Source of the DNA: Limisphaerales bacterium
Lineage (GTDB): Bacteria > Verrucomicrobiota > Verrucomicrobiia > Limisphaerales > UBA11358
DNA length: 10,436 bases
Direction: 5' to 3'
Assembly (NCBI GenBank): GCA_003455565.1
Contig: DMQW01000426.1
Span: 469-10,904 of the forward strand
Part shown: positions 1 through 5,844 of the stretch, piece by piece
How the letters are laid out: each line of letters opens with the position of its first letter
Position numbering within the stretch: position 1 is the first letter of the stretch
Position numbers and translations under genes: made by a program
Notes under the pieces: generated by a model
What the model was told of the DNA's origin: nothing
The model's input: the letters and a program-made list of their open reading frames with translations, nothing else
Databases searched by the model: none

Positions 1-435
1 GCCGGCAAGATCGAGCAGATCGGCACGCCGGAGGAGATTTACGACAACCCGGTGTCACCGTTCGTCTATGATTTTCTCGGCAACGTGAACCTGTTCAGCG
101 GCCGCGTGAAGGATGGCGCCGTCGTCATCGGCGAGACGGAATTTTCGATTGGCGAAAAAACTGGCGAGAACGACACCCAGGCCGTCGCGTTTGTGCGTCC
201 GCACGACATCCGTGTCACGCGCGAGGCGGTCGGCCCCGCTCTGGCCGCGCTGGTTGTCCGTTCCAATGCCGCCGGGCCGGTGGCGAATCTGGAATTAAAA
301 CGGCTGGACAGCGGCGAACAATTCAACGTGCAGTTGAGCAAGGAACAGTTTCAGCAATTGCAGCCGAAGCCGGGCGAACAGGTTTTCGTGGAGCTGAAAA
401 ACGTGAAAGTTTTCTCCGACGACTATTCGATTTGA
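1..435 (+). CDS. cysA: Sulfate/thiosulfate ABC transporter ATP-binding protein CysA, C-terminal part (5' end outside window)
   Basis: Reading frame 1 is open from the first base to a TGA at 433-435 and gives the last 144 residues. It begins AGKIEQIGTPEEIYDNP, the end of an ABC ATPase domain as seen in the CysA/PotA/MalK class. VYDFLGNVNLFSGRV follows and matches the usual CysA junction (FLGxVNxxxG) into the C-terminal TOBE-like regulatory domain. That domain contains the typical 'VAFVRPHDIRV' strand. The Walker A, signature and Walker B motifs lie upstream of the window. CysA energises uptake of sulfate and thiosulfate at the inner membrane, and sulfate permeases are also the known entry route for chromate. 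The stop is only 17 bases from the end of the convergent rcnA gene, so no separate terminator fits between them. The assignment to CysA rather than another importer of this class rests on the FLGNVN junction and the TOBE sequence. Confidence 0.88.
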   Translation, partial: AGKIEQIGTPEEIYDNPVSPFVYDFLGNVNLFSGRVKDGAVVIGETEFSIGEKTGENDTQAVAFVRPHDIRVTREAVGPALAALVVRSNAAGPVANLELKRLDSGEQFNVQLSKEQFQQLQPKPGEQVFVELKNVKVFSDDYSI

Positions 436-452
436 CCGTCACTTCCCCCCGG

Positions 453-1550
453 TCAGTGGTTGAGTCCGCGCCAGCCGTGCCACGCCATGTAGAAAGCGAG
501 CAGAACCAGCAACACACAGGAAACATAGGGCGCACGGCGCATCGTCTCGCCGAAACCTTTGAAACGTTTTTCGGCGTGCCTCACGCTCCACGCGGCGAGC
601 GCGCCTGTCGCGACCATCGTGAGCGCAAGGCCGAAGCTGAACGCGGCGACCATCGCAAAGCCGAGCGTCACTTTTTTCAATTGCAGACAGACGAGCAGCA
701 CTGTGAACGCCGTCGGACACGGCATCAATCCGCCAGTGACGCCAAACAGGATGATTTGCGGTGTGGTGACAGCGCGTCCGCCGAAACGCTTCGCGATGTC
801 TTGTGCGTGCGCGCGTTCGTGGGCGTCTTGAAATTCTTTGCTGCCGTCGTCTTCGTCATGATGGCGGTGATGATGTTCGTCCTCGCGGAACTCCACGCGG
901 CAAGTATGACTGTGGTGGCCGTGTCCAATTGCAACCGTTGCGTCGAACTCGTGCGGTTCGGGAATGTCCATGGTGGATTCGAGAAAATCTTTTTTGGCCA
1001 CGAACTTGAAAGTCTGTCTCGCGCCATCGGGACGAACAGTTTCCAGCGTCACGTCCTTGGCGGCGGGCAATCTTTCGCCTTTTGGAGCGTGCAACTGAAA
1101 GACGGGCGGCACGCCTTCCTCAAAAACGCTCAATTCCAGTTTGCCGTGCCCCATGTCGAGAACGAACAATTCGCTGTGCGCGTGATCGTGATGTTGAGCC
1201 GCGTGCAATTCGCGGCGTGTGCGAAAGAACATCCATGTTGCCAGACCGAGAATCATCACGGCAGAACCGAGTTGCAGATATGGTTCGACTGATTCCGCGT
1301 TCAACTGATTACCATAATGCAGCGCGGCGGCGGCGAGAATCCAGATGAGGAGCGAGTGCGAAATGGCCGCCGACAATCCCAGCAACACCGCCTGCCCGAT
1401 TGTTCCGCGAATGGCGACGATGAACGCGGCCATCATCGTCTTGGAATGACCCGGCTCTAATCCATGCAACGCGCCGAGCAAAATCGCGGCGGGAATAAAC
1501 AGCCAGAGATTGGTCGAGCCGTTTTGAACCGCGTGCAGAAAATCAGTCAT
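453..1550 (-). CDS. rcnA: Nickel/cobalt efflux protein, RcnA type, with long His-rich central domain
   Basis: This 365-residue inner-membrane protein of the NiCoT/RcnA family exports Ni(II) and Co(II). The family signature HGLEPGHSKTMM is at residues 29-40, in the first helix. Further hydrophobic segments lie near 50-78, 90-109, 262-290, 293-320 and 341-360; the fourth carries GLMPCPTA (274-281), which is conserved in RcnA. Residues about 113-258 form a soluble insert rich in His and acidic residues (HHDHAH, GHGHHSH, EHHHRHHDEDD). It includes a stretch of about 90 residues (GHGKLELSVFEEGVPP to EIPEPH-like PEPHEFDA) that looks like a small beta domain. E. coli RcnA is about 274 residues, so this is the larger form, which I recall from other bacteria. 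The gene lies 37 bases downstream of chrB on the same strand and probably forms one transcript with it. I see no clear Shine-Dalgarno sequence before the ATG. The family call is firm, but the actual metal is not provable from sequence. Confidence 0.9.
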   Translation of the reverse strand: MTDFLHAVQNGSTNLWLFIPAAILLGALHGLEPGHSKTMMAAFIVAIRGTIGQAVLLGLSAAISHSLLIWILAAAALHYGNQLNAESVEPYLQLGSAVMILGLATWMFFRTRRELHAAQHHDHAHSELFVLDMGHGKLELSVFEEGVPPVFQLHAPKGERLPAAKDVTLETVRPDGARQTFKFVAKKDFLESTMDIPEPHEFDATVAIGHGHHSHTCRVEFREDEHHHRHHDEDDGSKEFQDAHERAHAQDIAKRFGGRAVTTPQIILFGVTGGLMPCPTAFTVLLVCLQLKKVTLGFAMVAAFSFGLALTMVATGALAAWSVRHAEKRFKGFGETMRRAPYVSCVLLVLLAFYMAWHGWRGLNH

Positions 1551-1587
1551 GGGTAAATGTTAAATTTGCCGCCTGCTTCGTAAAATC

Positions 1588-2520
1588 TTATTTATGCAAC
1601 TGTTGATATAGCGCGTCGAAACATTCACCGCCGCGTTCCAAAAGTTCGTTGTCACTCAAACCTTTCTTCGCCCATCCCTTCAAGATTTGGTCAATGCCCA
1701 CACATTCCGTCGTCTGAAATTTTCCGTCCTGCAAATCCGTGTCATGCACCATCTCCGCGATTTTTAGAACTGCCTTCTCCGTGATGCCAAACCGTTTGAC
1801 GAGCGTTTCAAACGTGCAGTCGTCCCCGTGATGTGAAAACTCCACTTCAAACATATCGTAAGGAATGGCATCGGGATATTTTGCCGGGATGTTGGCAAAG
1901 ACAAACTTGGCCTTCGGATCAATGAATTTGCGAATCAACCACGCCGAACCCACGCGATCAATTTGTGGGCGGGGACGGGTGAGCCAGGTCTTACCGAGGA
2001 ATTTTCTGACGGCCAATTGCGGTGAAGCTTTTGATTTGGCGCTCCGCAAATTGGCGGCGCGCTTGAGCAGCATTTGGACATCTTGCGCTCGCGGGCAGTC
2101 AAAGAAATCAATCTTGCGAAGATCCTCGAATTGCCGCGTCAATTTTTCCAAATCTGTTGCGAACGATTCGTCCCGCCGCTTTTTATTTCGGACAAGCAGT
2201 TCGTTCAAAGCGGGTCGCAGCACGTCATAATCTGCCGCACGCGCCTCGTTGAACTGGCGAACGATGTCGTCATTGGCAAGCCCTTCAATCTCGGTGACGT
2301 GGATGATCGTGGCTTCGCCGCCGCCGTCGCGGACTTGTTGCGCCAGCCATTGAAAGCGTTCGTGATGTTCCGGCTCATCGGGCATCAAATAGGCCGAGGT
2401 CTTGAGCGGCAATGCGCCGGCCTTTTTAAGCTGCCGCCAGAGGTTGACGCGCGCCGCCCCTTTCTTCGTGGGCAATCCGTAAAGCAGAAGCAGCCATTGG
2501 TTTGAAATTCTCATTGACAT
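1588..2520 (-). CDS. chrB: Chromate resistance regulator ChrB (ChrB_N + ChrB_C domains)
   Basis: This 310-residue protein has the two-part layout of ChrB. The N-terminal part (about 5-155) begins QWLLLLYGLPTKKGAARVNLWRQL and continues with LKTSAYLMP, as in the ChrB_N domain. The C-terminal part (about 180-308) has RPRPQIDRVGSAWLIRKFIDP, SHHGDDCTFETL (His230-His231) and GLSDNELLERG, typical of ChrB_C. ChrB proteins are known as chromate-responsive transcriptional regulators in proteobacterial chr operons. A longer frame runs to 2571, but its first 17 residues do not look like the family, so I start at the ATG at 2520; the ATG at 2514 is also possible. The length fits the family (about 310-325). 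It is followed by rcnA on the same strand and is divergent from an operon that ends in a second ChrB_C protein. No ChrA chromate pump is in the window, so its targets may be the neighbouring genes. Confidence 0.88.
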   Translation of the reverse strand: MSMRISNQWLLLLYGLPTKKGAARVNLWRQLKKAGALPLKTSAYLMPDEPEHHERFQWLAQQVRDGGGEATIIHVTEIEGLANDDIVRQFNEARAADYDVLRPALNELLVRNKKRRDESFATDLEKLTRQFEDLRKIDFFDCPRAQDVQMLLKRAANLRSAKSKASPQLAVRKFLGKTWLTRPRPQIDRVGSAWLIRKFIDPKAKFVFANIPAKYPDAIPYDMFEVEFSHHGDDCTFETLVKRFGITEKAVLKIAEMVHDTDLQDGKFQTTECVGIDQILKGWAKKGLSDNELLERGGECFDALYQQLHK

Positions 2521-2660
2521 TAGCCTACTGTAATGTAATACATATTTCAACCTGAAATGTCTGAACAACATTGAAAGTTTTCAACACCACGCACAAAATA
2601 TAAAACAACATCTTCGGGCAAACCGAAGAAAACCAAAGTCATCAAATGAAAGGAAACTTT
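2521..2660. promoter_or_regulatory. Divergent chrB / DUF1259 intergenic region with palindromes
   Basis: The 140 bases between the chosen starts of chrB (minus) and the DUF1259 gene (plus) are much richer in A+T than the genes. They hold three small inverted repeats: ATGTA-A-TACAT at 2533-2543, ATTTCA-ACC-TGAAAT at 2544-2558, and TTGAAA-GT-TTTCAA at 2571-2584. These are plausible operators for ChrB or another regulator. Promoters are not sharply definable. On the plus strand an AT-rich CAAAATATAAAAC around 2594-2606 could hold the -10 of the operon. On the minus strand TTGAAA, 17 bases, TAGGCT ends next to the chrB start. The plus-strand gene has an AGGA Shine-Dalgarno sequence before ATG 2661. 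The repeats are seen directly; their role as operators is inferred. Confidence 0.5.
2611..2629 (+). other. Small perfect hairpin in the 5' leader of the DUF1259 operon
   Basis: TCTTCGG, a five-base loop GCAAA, and CCGAAGA form a perfect 7-base-pair stem about 30 bases upstream of the DUF1259 start codon. No T-run follows, so it is not a normal intrinsic terminator. It could stabilise the operon mRNA or bind a regulator. It does not cover the Shine-Dalgarno sequence. Confidence 0.4.
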
Positions 2661-3599
2661 ATGGAAAATGTAAAATTGTCACGGGCCGTGCGCGGCCTTG
2701 CCGCACTTCTCATCTCGGTCTGTCTGCCAATGATCTCCTGGGCACAGCCCATGGTGGATCAGAAACCCGTCGGCGCCGTCGAATGGAAAAGCGTCGCGGA
2801 CGTATTCGGATTTCCCGGAGACGTCTTGCCCGGAGGCGTGATCCGATTCAACATGCCGCGCAAGGACCTTCATGTCACTGTCGGCGGCACTGAAATCAAG
2901 CCCGCTCTCGCCTTGGGCGGCTGGGCGGCATTCCACTACGTCGGTAAGAACGACGCGATGGTGATGGGCGATCTCGTTCTCACCGAAGAGGAGGTCGCTC
3001 CGGTGATGAAGTCCCTTGAGGACGGAGGAGTGGAGGTCACAGCCCTCCACAACCATCTGATCGGGGAGTCACCAAGAATCCTCTACATCCACATGGGTGG
3101 ACACGGCGACCCGGTGAAGATGGCGCGGACGATCAAGCAAGCGGTTGCGCTCACCAAGACGCCTCTTCCCCAGGGCGGCGGTGCGAAGGAGAGCGAAGAT
3201 ATCGGATTTGATGTGGCCGCCGTGAAGAAGATCCTTGGCTACCCCGGCAAAGTGAGTGGCGGAGTGCTGCATTTCAACGTGCCGCGCGCAGAGAAGCTCA
3301 CGGAAGAGGGGATGGATACGCCGCCATCGATGGGAATGGGCACTTCGATCAACTTCCAGCCGACCGGCGATGGAAAAGCCGCCATTGCTGGGGACTTCGC
3401 GATGACATGGAAAGAGGTTGGACCCGTGATGAGGGTTCTGCAGGACAACGGCGTTCAAGCAGTAGCATTGCATAGCCATGCATTGAATGACGTGCCGCGC
3501 CTCTTCTACATGCACTTCTGGGCGAACGACGATGCGATGAAGCTCGCAAAAACCCTGCGCAGCGCACTCGACCACACCAACTCGAAGAAGGGCCAATGA
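2661..3599 (+). CDS. Secreted protein with two DUF1259 (LppY/LpqO-type) domains
   Basis: The protein has 312 residues from ATG 2661. I prefer this start to the in-frame ATG at 2646, because AAAGGAAA lies at the right distance before 2661. Residues 1-29 form a Sec signal peptide (charged MENVKLSRAVR, hydrophobic core, cleavage after SWA-Q or similar). The mature part is two tandem copies of a DUF1259-like domain (about 40-165 and 182-305). They share the pattern GFPGDVLPGGVIRFNMPR / GYPGKVSGGVLHFNVPR, then GDxxxTxxEVxPVMxxLxxxGVxxxALHxH. The first copy ends HNH (130-132) with HMGGHG (144-149); the second has HSH (271-273) and MHFW (284-287). The His clusters could bind a metal, but that is inference, since the biochemical role of DUF1259 is unknown. 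It is the first gene of a four-gene operon, and the next gene overlaps its stop codon. Its link to chromate response is by neighbourhood only. Confidence 0.85.
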   Translation: MENVKLSRAVRGLAALLISVCLPMISWAQPMVDQKPVGAVEWKSVADVFGFPGDVLPGGVIRFNMPRKDLHVTVGGTEIKPALALGGWAAFHYVGKNDAMVMGDLVLTEEEVAPVMKSLEDGGVEVTALHNHLIGESPRILYIHMGGHGDPVKMARTIKQAVALTKTPLPQGGGAKESEDIGFDVAAVKKILGYPGKVSGGVLHFNVPRAEKLTEEGMDTPPSMGMGTSINFQPTGDGKAAIAGDFAMTWKEVGPVMRVLQDNGVQAVALHSHALNDVPRLFYMHFWANDDAMKLAKTLRSALDHTNSKKGQ

Positions 3600-3601
3600 G
3601 T

Positions 3602-4222
3602 ATGAAAACGCTCAACGCACTCATCGTTATGACAAGTTTGACAACCACCGCTGTATTCGCCGAGACGATCAATTTCGACGACGCCAAAGTCGGCGAAGCT
3701 CCCACCGGCTGGACGGCCACCAATACCGGCAGCGGCAACGCGAAGTGGACGGTTGAAAAAGACGACACCGCGCCAAGCAAGCCGAACGTCCTCAAACAAT
3801 CCGGCGAAGCCACTTACCCGATCTGTTTGAAGAACGATACGAATCTTAAAGACGGCTTTGTCGAAGTGAAGTTCAAGCCCGTCTCCGGCAAGGAAGATCA
3901 GGCGGGCGGCGTCATCTGGCGCGCGAAGGATGCCGACAATTATTACATCGCCCGCGCCAACGCCCTGGAAGACAACGTGACCATTTACCACACCATCAAA
4001 GGCAGTCGCGTGGCGTTCAAGAATGTGAACCACAAGGTTAAACCCGGCGTGTGGCACACCCTGCGCGTCGAGTTTCAGGGAAATCATTTCACGGTCACAT
4101 TCGACGGCGATAAAGTCATTGAAACCACCGACGACAACTTTTCCGAAGCGGGCAAAGTCGGCGTGTGGACGAAGGCTGACAGCGTGACGTTGTTCGATGA
4201 TTTCACTTACGGTGGCAAATAA
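3602..4222 (+). CDS. Secreted LamG/DUF1080-like (concanavalin A-like fold) protein
   Basis: This 206-residue protein has a signal peptide (MKTLNALIVMTSLTTTAVFA, cleavage before ETINFDD). An ATG at 3596 overlaps the preceding stop as ATGA and would add two residues. The ATG at 3602 is better placed behind GAAGGG, so I use it. The mature protein is one beta-sandwich domain: INFDDAKVGEAPTGW at the start, then GGVIWRAKDADNYYIARANALEDNVTIY in two pieces, then WHTLRVEFQGNHFTVTFDGDKV and FDDFTYGG at the end. This pattern is shared with DUF1080/3-keto-disaccharide hydrolase-like and LamG-like domains. A substrate or ligand cannot be named. Its position between the DUF1259 and propeller genes, with no gap before it and 10 bases after it, says the three exported products are made together. 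Confidence 0.8.
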   Translation: MKTLNALIVMTSLTTTAVFAETINFDDAKVGEAPTGWTATNTGSGNAKWTVEKDDTAPSKPNVLKQSGEATYPICLKNDTNLKDGFVEVKFKPVSGKEDQAGGVIWRAKDADNYYIARANALEDNVTIYHTIKGSRVAFKNVNHKVKPGVWHTLRVEFQGNHFTVTFDGDKVIETTDDNFSEAGKVGVWTKADSVTLFDDFTYGGK

Positions 4223-4232
4223 CTTTCAACCT

Positions 4233-5210
4233 ATGCGGTCACTCGCTTTATTGCTGCTATGTTCCGTCGCTCTCTGCGCTGGTGCGCAGGAATCTAACAC
4301 GCTCAAACTCATCAAGACCATTCCGCTGCCCGGCGTAAGCGGTCGCATTGACCACATGGCTGCGGACACACAAGGCCATCGTCTTTTTATCGCCGCACTC
4401 GGCAATAACACGGTTGAGGCGATTGACTTTGAGGCTGGCAAACGGCTTCCGACCATCAGCGGTTGCAGCGAACCGCAAGGCGTTGTTTTTTTGTCAAAAC
4501 CCAATCGTATCTTTGTCGCCAATGGCAGCAGCGGTGAATTGAAAATCTACGACGGCGAAAAATTCCAGCTTCTCAAAACCATCGGCTCGCTTTCTGACGC
4601 GGACAACGCCCGTTCTGACGCAACCAACAACCGCGTTTATGTCGGCTTCGGCAGCGGCGAGTTGGGTGTGATTGACACAAACGGCGTTCAGCTTGCGAGC
4701 ATTCCATTGGACGGACATCCTGAATCATTTCAATTGGAACAAAACGGAAATCGAATCTTCGTCAATGTGCCAGGCGACCATTCCATCGCCGTCATTGACC
4801 GCGTGCATCAATCGGTCGTGACGAAATGGCGGCTGGAAGAGGCGCACTCAAATTTTCCAATGGCACTTGATGAAACAAATCATCGGCTCTTCATCGGATG
4901 CCGTTCTCCCGCGCGATTGCTGGTGCTGGATACAACGAGCGGAAAAACAACCGCACAAGTTGAAATCTCCGGCGACACCGACGATGTATTTTACGACGCG
5001 AAGCGCAACCGTCTCTACATTTCCTGCGGCGAAGGATTTCTCGACGTGATTCAATGCAGCACAAGCGACCATTACGAACGCATTGCCCACGAACCCACGC
5101 GTGGCGGCGCACGAACTTCTTTTTATTCGCCGGATGCCGACCGTCTTTATCTCGCCGTCCCGAAAAGCTGGGGACAGGACGCTGAAATTCGCATCTACCA
5201 ACCGCAATGA
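4233..5210 (+). CDS. Secreted YncE/YVTN-type beta-propeller protein
   Basis: This 325-residue protein starts at ATG 4233, which puts a signal peptide (MRSLALLLLCSVALCAGAQ) at the very N-terminus. An in-frame ATG at 4197 lies inside the previous gene and would spoil this signal, so I reject it. The body is a series of repeats of about 40 residues of the YVTN/YncE type: HRLFIAALGNNTVEAIDFEAGK, NRIFVANGSSGELKIYD, NRVYVGFGSGELGVIDTNG, NRIFVNVPGDHSIAVIDR, HRLFIGCRSPARLLVLDTTSG, NRLYISCGEGFLDVIQ and DRLYLAVPKSWGQDAEIRIY. That makes about seven blades, as expected for a closed propeller. Such proteins bind ligands or partners in the periplasm, and no catalytic residues can be named. No clear Shine-Dalgarno sequence precedes the start, which may be translationally coupled to the gene ending 10 bases upstream. 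The ChrB_C gene starts 3 bases after its stop. Confidence 0.83.
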   Translation: MRSLALLLLCSVALCAGAQESNTLKLIKTIPLPGVSGRIDHMAADTQGHRLFIAALGNNTVEAIDFEAGKRLPTISGCSEPQGVVFLSKPNRIFVANGSSGELKIYDGEKFQLLKTIGSLSDADNARSDATNNRVYVGFGSGELGVIDTNGVQLASIPLDGHPESFQLEQNGNRIFVNVPGDHSIAVIDRVHQSVVTKWRLEEAHSNFPMALDETNHRLFIGCRSPARLLVLDTTSGKTTAQVEISGDTDDVFYDAKRNRLYISCGEGFLDVIQCSTSDHYERIAHEPTRGGARTSFYSPDADRLYLAVPKSWGQDAEIRIYQPQ

Positions 5211-5213
5211 ATT

Positions 5214-5636
5214 ATGAAATGGATCACCCGCGAAAAAGTGAAAGTTGACCGCGTCGCATGTCCGTGGCTCATCAAAAAGTTTGTTGACCCGCAGGCTGAA
5301 TTTCTTTTCGTTCCAGCAAATCAAATTGAGTCAAAGGCAAAGAAACTCGGTGCGATGCCCTTCGACATTGACGGCTGCGAACTCGGTCATCATGGCGAAG
5401 ATGTTTCGTTCAACTCCATCCTCAAGAAATACAAGCTCACCGATCCCGCGCTCGTGCTGCTTGGCGAAATCGTCCGCGCCGCCGACTCGAATCCATCAAA
5501 ACCGCATCCGGCGGGCGAAGGTCTGCGTTGGATTGCCTTTGGTTTCAATGCGCTCGGTTTGAGCGACCACGAAATTCTTGACCGGGAGTTTATCGTCTAT
5601 GATGCGCTCCATGCCGAGTGCAAAAGAAAAATCTGA
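5214..5636 (+). CDS. Stand-alone ChrB C-terminal domain protein
   Basis: This 140-residue protein consists of a ChrB_C domain only. VKVDRVACPWLIKKFVDPQAEFLF (in two overlapping parts, residues 9-32) matches the IDRVGSAWLIRKFIDPKAKFVF stretch of the full ChrB on the other strand. GHHGEDVSF (58-66) matches SHHGDDCTF, and GLSDHEILDRE matches GLSDNELLERG. There is no N-terminal ChrB_N part and no signal peptide; the protein is cytoplasmic as read, although databases often label the family 'exported'. It starts three bases after the propeller stop and is the last gene of the four-gene operon. The biochemical role of this domain is not settled. The cysteine in ACPW replaces the serine/alanine of the larger paralogue and may mark a functional difference. 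The identification is firm, the function open. Confidence 0.88.
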   Translation: MKWITREKVKVDRVACPWLIKKFVDPQAEFLFVPANQIESKAKKLGAMPFDIDGCELGHHGEDVSFNSILKKYKLTDPALVLLGEIVRAADSNPSKPHPAGEGLRWIAFGFNALGLSDHEILDREFIVYDALHAECKRKI

Positions 5637-5727
5637 TTTGGCGGGCTTTAACTTTTCCCCGGCCATTTCACACGCCGCCGGCTGCTGTCGTGATGGGGAA
5701 TTTCCCGGTTTTTATGCCGTTGGAAGA

Positions 5728-5803
5728 TGGGGTGGCCGACGGGATTCGAACCCGCAACAACAAGCTCCACAAGCTTGGACTCTACCATTGAGCTACGACC
5801 ACC
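5728..5803 (-). tRNA. tRNA-His (anticodon GTG), CCA encoded
   Basis: On the minus strand this folds into a full cloverleaf. The acceptor arm GTGGTCG pairs with CGGCCAC (one G-T pair). An extra 5' G (base 5803) faces discriminator C (5731), the hallmark G-1:C73 of tRNA-His. The D arm contains AGCTCAATGGTAGAG. The anticodon stem CAAGC/GCTTG holds loop TTGTGGA with anticodon GTG (plus-strand bases 5768-5770). The T arm is CGGG-TTCGAAT-CCCG. The 3' CCA is encoded at 5728-5730. It lies 33 bases downstream of the transaldolase stop and is preceded by its own likely promoter. Confidence 0.97.
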
Positions 5804-5815
5804 AACCAGTGTGAC

Positions 5816-5844
5816 AGACTAATTTTTCCGCGCCGTTTAGTCAA
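5816..5844 (-). promoter_or_regulatory. Likely sigma70 promoter of tRNA-His
   Basis: On the minus strand TTGACT (5839-5844), a spacer of 17, and TAGTCT (5816-5821) stand 12 bases before the tRNA 5' end. The -35 has 5 of 6 consensus bases. The -10 keeps the three most conserved positions (T1, A2, T6). The -35 overlaps the last codons of the transaldolase gene. Confidence 0.45.

Noticed and set aside
432..1292. Plus-strand 286-codon open frame opposite rcnA
   Set aside because: It is antisense to a clearly recognised rcnA gene. Its composition reflects the complement of His-rich codons and it has no family features.
3506..4087. Minus-strand 193-codon open frame
   Set aside because: It is antisense to the DUF1259 and LamG-like genes, both supported by signal peptides and domain motifs.
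5637..5727. Possible terminator between the ChrB_C gene and tRNA-His
   Set aside because: GGGA-ATT-TCCC followed by GGTTTTT is only a 4-base-pair stem, and other pairings are short with long loops. I see no convincing terminator.
5578..5814. Plus-strand 78-codon open frame with GRRDSNPQ-type translation
   Set aside because: This is the well-known false translation of the complementary strand of a tRNA; it overlaps the tRNA-His gene and the end of the ChrB_C gene.
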